The notes under the pieces were generated by a model, which was not told the origin of the DNA, made no database searches, and saw only the letters and a program-made list of their open reading frames with translations. A program made the translations under genes and the position numbers. From assembly GCA_024234995.1 (NCBI GenBank), contig JACKNF010000010.1, positions 52,344 through 116,343 of the forward strand: a stretch of DNA of 64,000 bases. The letters are read 5' to 3'. Of this stretch, positions 1 to 9,262 are shown piece after piece (positions within the stretch are counted from its first letter, which is position 1; the number at the start of each line of letters is the position of its first letter). Source of the stretch: Gammaproteobacteria bacterium (GTDB lineage Bacteria; Pseudomonadota; Gammaproteobacteria; Competibacterales; Competibacteraceae).

Positions 1-1
1 T

Positions 2-250
2 TGGACTCTGGGACCGCCCATCTGGTTTTTCTTTGAATACCATTTGGAATCGGACGCTGAGAAACGAAAAAAACTCAAAGACAGTCAAGACGTGACAAGC
101 AAGGTATGGGCGGCTGTCTTGGTAGTATTGGTGTTCAGCCTCACCAGTCAACTTAAAACCTCCAGTGCCGAGTTCACGCACGCCCCGGAACCAGCGACTG
201 GGTCGGTTTCAAGTGGAAAGCCAATACCAGTGAGGTTAGAAGATCGCTAG
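2..250 (+). CDS. C-terminal end of a membrane protein (start outside window)
   Basis: The frame is open from the first complete codon of the window, so this is the tail of a longer gene and not a 68-residue ORF starting at a TTG. The visible 82 residues begin with an aromatic stretch (PIWFFFEYH), then a charged segment, then a hydrophobic stretch (VWAAVLVVLVFSL) that could be one membrane helix, then a polar tail ending in RLEDR. No family is recognised. It lies on the same strand as the SIR2-domain gene, about 145 bases upstream of it. Confidence 0.55.
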   Translation, partial: WTLGPPIWFFFEYHLESDAEKRKKLKDSQDVTSKVWAAVLVVLVFSLTSQLKTSSAEFTHAPEPATGSVSSGKPIPVRLEDR

Positions 251-396
251 TGAAACCAGTTAGGTATGAACTGATGAGGTGAAGAATCTTTACCGTCGCT
301 CAGTAATGAAAGACCTTGCTATAGGCTGTTGGGTATTAAACAAGAATACTCTCTGTAGCAAGTCACAGAGTATTCGGCCCGAAGTGAATACATATT

Positions 397-1809
397 GTGA
401 TAAATCGAACTTTTAAGGAACTGGTGCAAGACCTGAAACAGCGCCGGGAGGTGGGCGACCTACCACCGGTCGTGCTTCTCGGGGCTGGAGCTTCAGTAGA
501 GACCGGCATTGGGGCCATGGTGGATCTTTTTCAGTTTGTTGGCTGCACGAGTTTCGAGCAATTCTGTGATTACATCGATTCACGATCCGCTTCCGAGCGT
601 TACCGGCTTCTTTCTCGCTTTCTCCAATCGCGGCAGCCGGCGCACGTCACGCCCGGTTATCAGGCCCTCTCCACACTCTGCGCGGCGGCCTACTTTGATA
701 CTATCCTGACAACCAACCTCGACCCCTTGCTGGAGGATGCTTTATCGCACGCTCGGTTGTGGCGTAAAGATTATCTTTTATTAGTCAATGGGATTATTCA
801 ACCCGATTGGCTGAAACTTCTTTTGACGGCACAGAGCCCACGCGTAAAAGTGCTTAAAATGCACGGCGACTTGTTCCACCGCTGCATGGCTTGGACTCCA
901 GCCGAGATGGATCGCTTCCTTGCGGACATTGCTCCCCAGCTCAAACTTGCCTTGGCGGCGCGAGATGTGCTGGTGGTCGGATACAGCCTTCGCGATGAAC
1001 GCATCCGGGAGTTGGTGCTTGAAGCCGGCGGCACTATTTGGTACACGCACCCCGATTCGGTCCCAGATTTCCTTACCAGCAACGAAAAGGTGCGGGCCGT
1101 AGTGGGAAAGGAATGTAAATTCGAGCGACTTTTCACTGAGCTCGCGCAGGCTTTAGGCCCACGGCCGACAACCGAAGCGGAACCAACAGTAGGTGAGAAA
1201 GTCGCTCAACCGACTGTAGCCATTCAGGCTGCAACGACCATGGATGATTTCATGGCTTCCGTAGTGGCTCTCGCCACGCCGAAGGGCCACCCGGTTTGCA
1301 CGGGTTTCGTTCTTGCCGACCCTCGTCTCATCATCACCGATGGCTACTCAGGTAACACACACCAGTTCGGCAGCGAACAGGTGTCTATCATTATCGCCGA
1401 CAAGCGCCACTTGCGCACCAGAGTGATACGACACGAATCATCTCATCCCTTTGGGCCACTGTTATTGCAGGTTCCAGATGAGTTCAAAGTATCCGGATTA
1501 CGATTGGATGTCACGCCATTCGAGCAAAACCTTTTGGTGCACATTGGAGTGGCGGCTGGAGAACGGGTAGGCGTATCTTCCGGCCTGATAGAGCACCTGA
1601 ACGAACAGCGTCAGTCCATCGTTCCGATTGGCGACGTAGACCGCCTGATCGCTATCGAAGCTGTTGTAGCGCCTGGGGCATCTGGGGCGCCCGTGGTCGA
1701 CGACAAAATGGCCGTTCGAGGCTTCATCGTGGCCGGTAGCACTGATCGACCCCCTTCATTGATGTATCCCGCTTATCGTTGGGCGAGCAACCTTGCCATA
1801 ACCACATAG
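397..1809 (+). CDS. SIR2-like domain fused to a degenerate trypsin-like protease domain
   Basis: The protein has 470 residues and starts at GTG. Residues 1 to about 260 are a SIR2-type Rossmann domain: GAGAS at 29-33, TTNLDPLLE near 106-114, KMHGD near 152 and VVGYSLRDERI near 191. This is the layout of SIR2 domains in prokaryotic conflict proteins that bind or hydrolyse NAD+. Residues 285-465 resemble a trypsin-like fold, with the serine motif GASGAPVVD near 425-433. The expected His motif (TNxHV type) reads IITDGYS, and the Asp region lacks the usual DxALL. The protease domain may therefore be inactive and act as a sensor or scaffold. No signal peptide is present, so it is probably cytoplasmic. 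A stand-alone defence or regulatory role is inference. Confidence 0.75.
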   Translation: MINRTFKELVQDLKQRREVGDLPPVVLLGAGASVETGIGAMVDLFQFVGCTSFEQFCDYIDSRSASERYRLLSRFLQSRQPAHVTPGYQALSTLCAAAYFDTILTTNLDPLLEDALSHARLWRKDYLLLVNGIIQPDWLKLLLTAQSPRVKVLKMHGDLFHRCMAWTPAEMDRFLADIAPQLKLALAARDVLVVGYSLRDERIRELVLEAGGTIWYTHPDSVPDFLTSNEKVRAVVGKECKFERLFTELAQALGPRPTTEAEPTVGEKVAQPTVAIQAATTMDDFMASVVALATPKGHPVCTGFVLADPRLIITDGYSGNTHQFGSEQVSIIIADKRHLRTRVIRHESSHPFGPLLLQVPDEFKVSGLRLDVTPFEQNLLVHIGVAAGERVGVSSGLIEHLNEQRQSIVPIGDVDRLIAIEAVVAPGASGAPVVDDKMAVRGFIVAGSTDRPPSLMYPAYRWASNLAITT

Positions 1810-1963
1810 CCGATAAGGCCCTTAAGGCGATGTACGAAAATACTGAAAAGGCGACGAACAGGCTAAACAACCATGCAAATTTTACACGGGTTCTTGTTCA
1901 ACGAGCCAATGAATCTTCTCGGTGTGTAACCTGATGCAAACAAGTAACTAGCCAGGAGGGTGT

Positions 1964-2926
1964 ATGAAATCAGAACAATTTTTCCTTGGATTTTTAGTAA
2001 TGCTTGCTTTGAGTTCCATCACGGCAGCAGCTCGTGCTGAATGTTCATTTGGTCGCGACACTTGTCTTCAAGGCTACGTTTGGCGCGATGCCTTCCCGGG
2101 CGATCATGTATGTGTAACCGTGACCACCCGCACTCAAACAGCGCATGACAATAGCCAAGCGGATGCCCGAAGAGAACCGGGAGGTGGGGCATCTAATCCA
2201 GATACTTGCCGCCAAGGTTATGTCTGGCGACAAGCACGCCCTGATGACCATGTGTGTGTGCCTGTAGCCACCCGCACTCAAACAGCGCATGACAATAGCC
2301 AAGCGGATGCCCGAAGAGATCCAAATTGTGCTAAGTGCCTAGCCGGGCGGGAAGTCGTCATTCCATCTGGGGACAAAACAAATCCAACAGTTGTACTTGA
2401 TATTCAGTTGCCAAATGGACAGATTCTGAGCACGTCTTCTAGCCCATTTCCATCCAAAGTCACCGCGCCATCAGGCAGCACCGTCAAGTTAACCGCAAAA
2501 GCCAGCGACGACCAAGGGGTTAAGGATGTCCAGCTCTGGATCGGTACTGAGTCTTGTTCTTTCGATTCAGAAGGAAATGCAACGTGTGCCGGGCCAGGAT
2601 TATTGGGGAAACCCACCGCAAGCAACCGAGATACCGGCTCGCCAGGCCAGAAAGGATGTACTGAACGCCGGGTATCGCACGAGTTAATAGCCAGGAAGAC
2701 TTCCTCGGTCAGCGTGAGTTACGAAGTGAGCACGCATGCCCTAAATTTCGGTGGTGGAGAAGTGCAACTCCCGCGAATTCTCGTTGAAGCACAACCATCT
2801 CCTCCACCGCGTCCGCCGCGCCCACCGCTTCCCCGATGTTCCAGCACCCAGAAATGCTGCGGAGTTGTAAATTCTGATGGGAGATGCGATGGACAATGTC
2901 AGCCAAGAAACAGCCACTGTCGATAG
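1964..2926 (+). CDS. Secreted protein with two Cys/Trp 'GYVWR...DHVCV' repeats
   Basis: The protein has 320 residues and an AGGAGG ribosome site about 8 bases before the ATG. Residues 1-26 form a signal peptide ending ARA. Two repeats follow (about residues 27-70 and 76-119) with the pattern C-x-GYVWR-x-A-x-P-x-DHVCV, then TRTQTAHDNSQADARR. The middle (about 130-240) looks like a beta-rich domain. A Pro-rich linker then leads to a Cys-rich tail (CSSTQKCCGVV and so on). The two repeats share a 52-base identical DNA block exactly 144 bases apart (2124-2175 and 2268-2319), so the duplication is recent or homogenised. The same module occurs at 46218-46631. The function is unknown. Export to the periplasm or outside is likely. 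Confidence 0.7.
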   Translation: MKSEQFFLGFLVMLALSSITAAARAECSFGRDTCLQGYVWRDAFPGDHVCVTVTTRTQTAHDNSQADARREPGGGASNPDTCRQGYVWRQARPDDHVCVPVATRTQTAHDNSQADARRDPNCAKCLAGREVVIPSGDKTNPTVVLDIQLPNGQILSTSSSPFPSKVTAPSGSTVKLTAKASDDQGVKDVQLWIGTESCSFDSEGNATCAGPGLLGKPTASNRDTGSPGQKGCTERRVSHELIARKTSSVSVSYEVSTHALNFGGGEVQLPRILVEAQPSPPPRPPRPPLPRCSSTQKCCGVVNSDGRCDGQCQPRNSHCR

Positions 2927-3103
2927 CGAATTCGGACCTCACAGAAAGCTTTCTCCTGCTTCTAAAATCCTCATGATCTCCTGCTCGAAGCCAATCAGGA
3001 TGATATACGCCACTGTTATGGGATCGTTGGGCACTATAGAAGTCCGCTGTTCTTCGACTAATGAAGAGTACTAGTAAGATAGGATTAAGGAGGAATAATA
3101 GAA

Positions 3104-4606
3104 ATGCCAAAGAATATATGCATCTTCTGCGATGGTACCTGGAATTCATCGGCTGACGAGGCCTACGGTATACCGACTCCGACGAATGTTTATCGGCTTT
3201 ACGAGGCATCTCAAGATCAGGCCGAGTCCGATGGAAAACAAATCACTTGGTATCAACCCGGAGTGGGCGCACTCGGAGGTCCGTGGCGTCGAGCATGGGA
3301 AGGAGCAACGGGTACTGGGATTGGTGCGAACATTCGCCGCGCCTACACGGCCATCGCATGGCATTATGAACCTAACGACAAAATATTCCTTTTTGGTTTT
3401 TCCCGAGGCGCGTTTACCGCAAGAAGCGTGGCTGGCATGATTCAGCGCGTGGGTATGATCGAGAAACCTACCAAAAAGCTCGTCGCACAAGCCTATGCCA
3501 AATACCAGAAAAAAGAAGACACCAAACTCGGCAAGGACGTAAGCGTTCATTTCATTGGAGTTTGGGATACAGTCGGAGCGCTCGGATTCTCAATGTGGGG
3601 CTGGAGCTTTAACCTTCTTCGCTTCTTTCGGAACAGCTTTCACGAACTCTCCCCGAATCAGGTTACCGACTTCGTTTATCACGGTTTAGCGATGGACGAA
3701 ATACGCACGAGCTTCATGCCAACGCTATGGGAGGAGCCGCCTGAAACTCAAACCGGTCAGCGGCCCAAGGTCGAGCAAGTCTGGTTCCGTGGCGTTCACA
3801 GTGATGTGGGTGGGGGATACCCTGACCACGAACTCGCCGACATCACCCTGTCCTGGATGATCGATCGTGCATGTGCGGCAGAACATGGCCTGTTAATCCG
3901 AAAGAACGCGCTCTCGACACTAAAGCCGGATCCCATGGGTAGGATTCACAATTCTTACAAAGGCCCATTATGGGGAAACGTAGCCGGGTGGCCGAGATGG
4001 TTCCCACCCTTGAATCACTCACCTAGCGATCCGGATTCTGCAAGGATTGGCTATCTCCACAAGAGCATTTTCGAGCGACAAGATCAAATTCCACTCCAAG
4101 GTGGTACCGAACACCCTCTGAGGAAACTCTCTGAAGGTCAGGTTTTTAAATGCGACGTGAGAGCAGATCAGCTCTGGAACGCCACGAATCTCATCCTCGA
4201 ATCGAGCGCCACCTATGAGTTCACCTCAGAGGGCTGGTGGCAGGATTTTGATGACACCCCCGTGGATGCTGAAGGCCAAAGCCCAAAAACGGAGTCATGG
4301 ATCAAGATGCTGGCCCGATTTGGCCGGCGTGCCCCGAAGAAGCCTTGGATGAAATTAGTTGGGTTCGTTAACTATCCTAGAGAGTGGCCATGGAAGGAAC
4401 TGCCAATACACCAAGCTTTGAATTACTTAATCATAGAGGACCCACAGGAGCTTGTTGCAGAGCTCATTTCCATAGGCAATGGCATAAAGCCAAAGCCTTA
4501 TACCCCGAAGCAAACGGGCTTGCTTTGGGTATTCGCTAACGATTGGTGGAAGTACTACGACAACAACACCGGATCTGTGCTGCTCACTGTGAAGCGGATT
4601 AACTAG
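3104..4606 (+). CDS. DUF2235 alpha/beta-hydrolase (phospholipase-like)
   Basis: The protein has 500 residues and a strong AAGGAGG site upstream. It opens with a typical DUF2235 N-terminus (CIFCDGTWN). The nucleophile elbow GFSRGAFTAR is near residues 98-107 (GxSxG), an acid region VWDTVGALG near 151-159 and the histidine region VHSDVGGGYPDHELAD near 230-246. The family includes Tle1-type type VI secretion phospholipases, but many members are uncharacterised. No VgrG, PAAR or immunity gene is next to it and no signal peptide is seen. A lipase or esterase activity is likely, but effector status is not supported by context. It is co-directional with the secreted repeat gene, 177 bases downstream of it. 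Confidence 0.8.
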   Translation: MPKNICIFCDGTWNSSADEAYGIPTPTNVYRLYEASQDQAESDGKQITWYQPGVGALGGPWRRAWEGATGTGIGANIRRAYTAIAWHYEPNDKIFLFGFSRGAFTARSVAGMIQRVGMIEKPTKKLVAQAYAKYQKKEDTKLGKDVSVHFIGVWDTVGALGFSMWGWSFNLLRFFRNSFHELSPNQVTDFVYHGLAMDEIRTSFMPTLWEEPPETQTGQRPKVEQVWFRGVHSDVGGGYPDHELADITLSWMIDRACAAEHGLLIRKNALSTLKPDPMGRIHNSYKGPLWGNVAGWPRWFPPLNHSPSDPDSARIGYLHKSIFERQDQIPLQGGTEHPLRKLSEGQVFKCDVRADQLWNATNLILESSATYEFTSEGWWQDFDDTPVDAEGQSPKTESWIKMLARFGRRAPKKPWMKLVGFVNYPREWPWKELPIHQALNYLIIEDPQELVAELISIGNGIKPKPYTPKQTGLLWVFANDWWKYYDNNTGSVLLTVKRIN

Positions 4607-4867
4607 AGGTCGAGTTTCGGATCATTAATAAGTCTTTTTTGAAAGCGCTTAGGTTTCATCCGATCATATTCTTGCAACTTAGTGATCGGCGTGAAATACC
4701 GATTTACTTGTAATGATTCTGAAGCTCCAGGATGGAGTAATTCTTGGGGAAATAAAAAGCCTATAGCGCAACGGATAACGCCTATCTGCAATTGGACCAG
4801 CACTATACCAGGGCGTTATCTCAGAGTTTGAACCGCCCCGGGAATTCCGGAGGCTGGTTGTTGTGAG

Positions 4868-5746
4868 TCACGCTGCCCTGGCGGACTCGGTGAGTCGGCG
4901 ATAGTGGCTGCTTCGGCCTCGGCGGCGGGATGTAGCCAATGGACTCCAGCAACCTGCGATGGTTGAACCAGTCCACCCAGGTGAGGTGGCCCATCCACCG
5001 CCTCCAGGTTGGCCCAGGATTGCCGATGGATCACTTCGGCCTTGTACAGCCTTGATGGTTTCGGCAAGGGCATTGTCGAGTCGCCTACGCTGCCTACCGA
5101 GGTTCGATGCCCGCCTCAACCAGGCGCCGTAGCGGATCGACACGTATTGCACTCCTCGATCGCTATGGTGGATCAAGCCGCTCGGCTAAACGGCTGGCGC
5201 GCGTGTAGAGCCTGCTCCAGTGCATCCAGCACGAAATCGGTGCGGGCAGAACGGGATACCTTCCAGCCAACGATATATCGGGCAAATACGTCGATGATGA
5301 AGGCGACATAGATGAACCCTGTGCCGTAGACACATACGTGAAATCGGATACCCACAGCGCATTCGGACGCTCCGCCGTGAACTGGCGGTTGACCGATCCT
5401 CCGGACAGGGGTTTCCGGTCGCTGACCGTGGTTTTGACCGGCTTGCCGCGCCGCACGCCTTGCAGGCCGAGTCGTTGCATCAGTCGTTCCACCGTGCAGC
5501 GCGCCACCTCCACACCTTCGCGCCGCAATTGCCGCCAGACCTTGTCGGCGCCAGACCTGCAAGTTCTCCCCAGACCCGCCGGATTTCCTCGCACAGACGC
5601 TCATCACGCTGGGTTCGGGCCGACCTCTGCGCAGGATCGGCCCTCCGGGCGGCATGCAGATAATACGTCGATGGAGCAATCGGCAGCACCTTGCAGATCG
5701 GTTCGACCCCATAGACATCGCGGTGTTGGTCGATGAACGCCTTCAT
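4868..5746 (-). pseudogene. IS3-family transposase orfB, frameshifted
   Basis: The catalytic integrase-type subunit is spread over at least three frames. MKAFIDQHRDVYGVEPICKV starts at 5746. The central part with NALWVSDFTYV is in another frame and HHSDRGVQYVSIRY in a third. The first two DDE acidic positions (DFT and SDRG) are visible and the third lies in the degenerate C-terminal part, but the frame is broken near 5580, 5310 and 5050 by small indels. The breaks differ from those in copy 2, so at least some are independent mutations or sequencing or assembly errors. The product is not expected to be functional as read. Confidence 0.8.
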
Positions 5747-6066
5747 CGCTTGAACGGGCGGTCGAACTCCGCCTGGGCAAAATAAGCCGACGCCTTGCGC
5801 AGAATCTCGTTGGCCTGGCGCAGTTCCCGCACCTCCTGCTCCAACGCCTTGATCCGCTCCCGTTCGGCGCTCGTGACCCCCACACGCTCCCCGCGGTCCT
5901 TCTCGGCTTGCCGTACCCAGCGCCGCAGGGTTTCCGCCGTACAGCCGATCTTAGTCGCGATTGAGCCAATGGCCGCCCATTGCGATTCATGCTCGCCTTG
6001 GTGCTCCCGCACCATGCGAACCGCCCGCTCCCTTATTTCCGGTGAAAAGTTTGCTGATGTCTTCAT
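5743..6066 (-). CDS. IS3-family transposase orfA
   Basis: The product has 107 residues. An N-terminal helix-turn-helix (FSPEIRERAVRMV, then IATKIGCTAETLRRWVRQAE) is followed by a leucine-zipper-like coiled coil (ERIKALEQEVRELRQANEIL). This is the standard OrfA of IS3-family elements: it binds the inverted repeats and is fused to OrfB by programmed frameshifting. The reading frame is intact here, unlike in the second copy. It overlaps the start of orfB by a few bases. Confidence 0.9.
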   Translation of the reverse strand: MKTSANFSPEIRERAVRMVREHQGEHESQWAAIGSIATKIGCTAETLRRWVRQAEKDRGERVGVTSAERERIKALEQEVRELRQANEILRKASAYFAQAEFDRPFKR

Positions 6067-6116
6067 AGCTCCATACTCTCAAATGTTGGAGCCTCCGGGA
6101 AAGTCGGGGCGGTTCA

Positions 6117-6765
6117 ATGTTTAACTTTGGTTAGGCGGTGTTCAATGCCGTTTTCCATGCAAACCCGGTTGAAGATATGCGCCCACGCCCATTTATCGGT
6201 CTTGCGGTTCGTAAACTGGATGCCGTTATCGGTCAGGATGTGCGTGAGTTTATAGGGAACAGCGGCAATCAGGTTGCGCAGGAATTCAGCCGCAATCATC
6301 TTCGTCTGGCGCTCGTGCAGTTCGACGTAAGCAAACTTTGAGATCCGGTCGATGGCAACGAACAGATAGAGCTTGCCTTCTTCCGTGCGGACTTCGGCAA
6401 TGTCGATATGAAAGTATCCGATCGGATATTTTTTGAACTTTTTCTTTTGCGGTTTATCGCCCTCAACCTCCGGCAAACGGCTGATCCCGTGGCGCTGATA
6501 GCAGCGATGCAGGGCAGAGCGTGATAAATGCGGGATCGTGGCCTGCAAGGCATACAGACAATCATCCAGAGGTAAGAGCGTATATTTGCGAAAGGCTACG
6601 CAAGCCGCTTCTTCCTCCGGTGACAAGACCGTAGATCGGGGTTGTTTAGGACCCATCGGTGCATCATGAACAAAATCCCGCTTGCGCCACTTGGATACAG
6701 TCTTGTGGTTGACACCGTACCTCTCCGATAACGCCTTCAGGCTCTCTTGACTATTTTGTATTGCT
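6117..6765 (-). pseudogene. IS481-family transposase fragment
   Basis: The minus-strand reading frame begins inside the insertion junction with an N-terminal helix-turn-helix (SLKALSERYGVNHKTVSKW) and continues into a DDE integrase core: FHIDIAEVR, LYLFVAIDRISKFAYVEL and LTHILTDNGIQFT. It ends abruptly after NGIEHRLTKVKH, where the IS3 copy 1 terminus begins. Both ends are missing, because the start is cut by IS3 copy 2 and the C-terminal part with the catalytic Glu by copy 1. It is the only non-IS3 DNA between the two IS3 copies. Confidence 0.85.
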
Positions 6766-8057
6766 TGAACCGCCCCGACTTTCCCGGAGGCTCCAACATT
6801 TGAGAGTATGGAGCTATGAAGACATCAGCAAACTTTTCACCGGAAATAAGGGAGCGGGCGGTTCGCATGGTGCGGAGCACCAAGAGCATGAATCGCAATG
6901 GGCGGCCATTGGCTCAATCGCGACTAAGATCGGCTGTACGGCGGAAACCCTGCGGCGCTGGGTACGGCAAGCCGAGAAGGACCGCGGGAGCGTGGGGGTC
7001 ACGAGCGCCGAACGGAGCGGATCAAGGCGTTGGAGCAGGAGGTGGGAACCGCGCCAGGCCAACGAGATTCTGCGCAAGGCGTCGGCTTATTTGCCCAGGC
7101 GGAGTTCGACCGCCCGTTCAAGCGATGAAGGCGTTCATCGACCAACACCGCGATGTCTATGGGTCGAACCGATCTGCAAGGTGCTGCCGATTGCTCCATC
7201 GACGTATTATCTGCATGCCGCCCGGAGGCCGATCCTGCGCAGAGGTCGGCCCGAACCCAGCGTGATGAGCGTCAGTGAGGAAATCCGGCGGGTCTGGAGG
7301 GAGAACTTGCAGGTTCACGGCGCCGACAAGGTCTGGCGGCAATTGCGGCGCGAAGGTGTGGAGGTGGCGCGCTGCACGGTGGAACGACTGATGCAACGAC
7401 TCGGCCTGCAAGGCGTGCGGCGCGGCAAGCCGGTCAAAACCACGGTCAGCGACCGGAAACCCCTGTCCGGAGGATCGGGTCAACCGCCAGTTCACGGCGG
7501 AGCGTCCGAATGCGCTGTGGGTATCCGATTTCACGTATGTGTCTACGGCACAGGGGTTCATCTATGTCGCCTTCATCATCGACGTATTTGCCCGATATAT
7601 CGTTGGCTGGAAGGTATCCCGTTCTGCCCGCACCGATTTCGTGCGGATGCACTGGAGCAGGCTCTACACGCGCGCCAGCCGTTTAGCCGGAGCGGCTTGA
7701 TCCACCATAGCGATCGAGGAGTGCAATACGTGTCGATCCGCTACACCGGGCGCCTGGTTGAGGCGGGCATCGAACCCTCGGTAGGCAGCGTAGGCGACTC
7801 GTACGACAATGCCCTTGCCGAAACCATCAACGGCTGTCAAGGCCGAAGTGATCCATCGGCAATCCTGGGCCAACCTGGAGGCGGTGGAATGGGCCACCCT
7901 CACCTGGGTGGACTGGTTCAACCATCGCAGGTTGCTGGAGTCCATTGGCTACATCCCGCCCGCCGAGGCCGAAGCAGCCCACTATCGCCGACTCACCGAG
8001 TCCGCCAGGGCAGCGTGACTCACAACAACCAGCCTCCGGAATTCCCGGGGCGGTTCA
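6766..8057 (+). mobile_element. IS3-family element, copy 2 (inverted relative to copy 1)
   Basis: The left terminus TGAACCGCCCC is at 6766 and the right terminus GGGGCGGTTCA ends at 8057. The sequence is nearly identical to the reverse complement of 4829-6116 apart from scattered one- to few-base indels. Its right end abuts an IS4-family 3' fragment at GTTACGATTG, showing that it inserted into, or recombined with, an IS4-family transposase gene. Confidence 0.85.
6816..8018 (+). pseudogene. IS3-family orfA/orfB, degenerate
   Basis: The ATG at 6816 starts a copy of orfA that matches copy 1 for about 20 residues (MKTSANFSPEIRERAVRMVR) and then shifts frame. Indels around 6875-6890, 6985, 7010-7045 and later sites accidentally join the pieces into one long frame from 6761 to 8068, which mixes correct and wrong-frame segments. 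Recognisable correct segments include KTVSDRKPLSGG and IHHSDRGVQYVSIRYTGRLV. The long fused frame should not be annotated as a real protein. Confidence 0.8.
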
Positions 8058-8632
8058 GTTACGATTGAAAGGCAATCTCAATGTAGATCCAGGGTTTGGA
8101 GACATGACCACGACCGGGGTGCTCGCCGCAGGCAAACCGAGCGCCATCTGCCCAATGTGCGGTTATTCAATCAGGGTCGCGACGAATCTGGCGATTTGGC
8201 ATGAGGGGGTCCACCCGGAACCCTGGATCATCGCCATGAATGACCGCCAAATCGGGCGACCGTGCGGGATTACGCGAGTCGCTGGGGCATTGAGCTGATG
8301 TTCTCCGACTTCAAAAGCCGCGGTTTTCAATTAGAAGACACGCAGTTACAGGCCGCTGACCGGCTCTGATCGGTTGCTGCTGATCATGGCCTTGGCCATG
8401 TACTGGTGCGTGCGCGTCGGTCAAGAGGAGGCCCGCGATCACCCCACGCCCCTGGAAAAAAGACGCAAGAACAGACCGATCCTCACCATTGGACCTTTCG
8501 AAAACTCGCCCGTAGCGCCGTTTCCTGGTTCACCCGGGGTCTGCGTGCGCTCCACCGGAAGCTACAAATGCAACAACCGTTACCTTCCTTCTATCGGGTT
8601 TGCCCCGTGATGAGAAACTGATAGGTGGTAAG
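8058..8632 (+). pseudogene. IS4-family transposase 3' fragment
   Basis: The fragment is homologous to 16364-16939 of the complete IS4-family copy and includes the same right end (ATAGGTGGTAAG). The 5' half of the transposase is missing because IS3 copy 2 abuts it. Around 8125-8225 the sequence differs noticeably from the complete copy, while the last 300 bases are almost identical. An extra T at CGGCTCTGATCGG and a base loss near 8245 break the frame. It is non-functional. Confidence 0.85.
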
Positions 8633-8818
8633 GGCATCCACCCATGTGCCTGAAGCAAACGCTGGCCCTGAGGTAGAATTCCGTTTTTTCCTGCTATGGA
8701 GGGCCTCTTCATGGGTTGAAGTCCTTGAAATAAGGAAGTCATCCCGCGCGCCGTATGGCTCGCCGCTGAACAGGAGGCCTGCCCCTATCATGACACCCCA
8801 TTGCCCCAGGAGGCTCTC

Positions 8819-9262
8819 GTGCCCGGCCGCATCGAACTCACCGTAAAATTTTCTGAATGGCCCTCACCGCTTCAAGTCCAGGGCGGAATGAAAATTGGCA
8901 TTCAAACCGATGCAGGCATCGTCACTGCAATCCTGCCGCTAAAGACCTGGCGTAAATTGGAACAGAAGACCCAAGGCTCAACAGCCTGGGTAGTCACCTT
9001 AAATGGATCGCTGGAGCGGTTCACCAACGGGGAAATCGTTCTCAAACATCCGGCTGTGCAGTTCTTCGAGAAAAAAATCAAACCTGAAGCTGAAGCCCCG
9101 GCAGATACCTCGGCAGAGAAGCCGAAGGCACCCGCCGCGAGCGGGCCTATTGCCAAAACGGCGCAAGAGTCATCCCCAGCCTCGAAGACACCGGATGCAC
9201 CTGCCGCATCCCCGGCTTATCCCGCGCCAAGCCTGAACCCGCGTGGTGCAGCAAAAACATAA
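8819..9262 (+). CDS. Protein resembling the C-terminal part of FinO/ProQ-family fertility-inhibition proteins
   Basis: The product has 147 residues. The GTG at 8819 is preferred because AGGAGG sits 5 bases upstream. The upstream in-frame TTG at 8801 lies before that site. Residues 1-85 have the pattern IELTVKF, GGMKIGIQTDAGIV, LPLKTWRKLEQ, WVVTLNGSLE and HPAVQFFEKK. This resembles the C-terminal segment of proteobacterial FinO/ProQ-type proteins (KPKxWKKLE ... W...GK ... PxxQVFEKK). The rest is a low-complexity Ala/Pro/Lys tail. The RNA-binding ProQ core itself is absent. A separate ProQ-core gene lies at 51665-51925. The RNA-chaperone relation is inferred from pattern only. Confidence 0.5.
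   Translation: MPGRIELTVKFSEWPSPLQVQGGMKIGIQTDAGIVTAILPLKTWRKLEQKTQGSTAWVVTLNGSLERFTNGEIVLKHPAVQFFEKKIKPEAEAPADTSAEKPKAPAASGPIAKTAQESSPASKTPDAPAASPAYPAPSLNPRGAAKT

Larger units (their letters stand above)
4829..6116 (-). mobile_element. IS3-family element, copy 1
   Basis: The element is bounded by terminal inverted repeats starting TGAACCGCCCC at 4829 and ending GGGGCGGTTCA at 6116, with GGAGGCT conserved further in. It encodes orfA (intact) and orfB (frameshifted) on the minus strand. A second copy lies in opposite orientation at 6766-8057. The inner flank joins directly onto an IS481-family remnant. The outer flank base triplet GTT matches the triplet after copy 2, a weak hint that the pair moved as a unit. 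Confidence 0.85.

Noticed and set aside
3104..4606. Type VI secretion effector operon
   Set aside because: The DUF2235 domain can be a T6SS phospholipase, but no VgrG, PAAR, chaperone or immunity gene is nearby.
4829..8057. A functional composite transposon with cargo
   Set aside because: The interior holds only an IS481 remnant, both transposase orfB frames are broken, and the outer flank match is only three bases.
6761..8068. A single 435-codon plus-strand protein
   Set aside because: It is an accidental fusion of correct and wrong-frame pieces of IS3 orfA/orfB created by indels.
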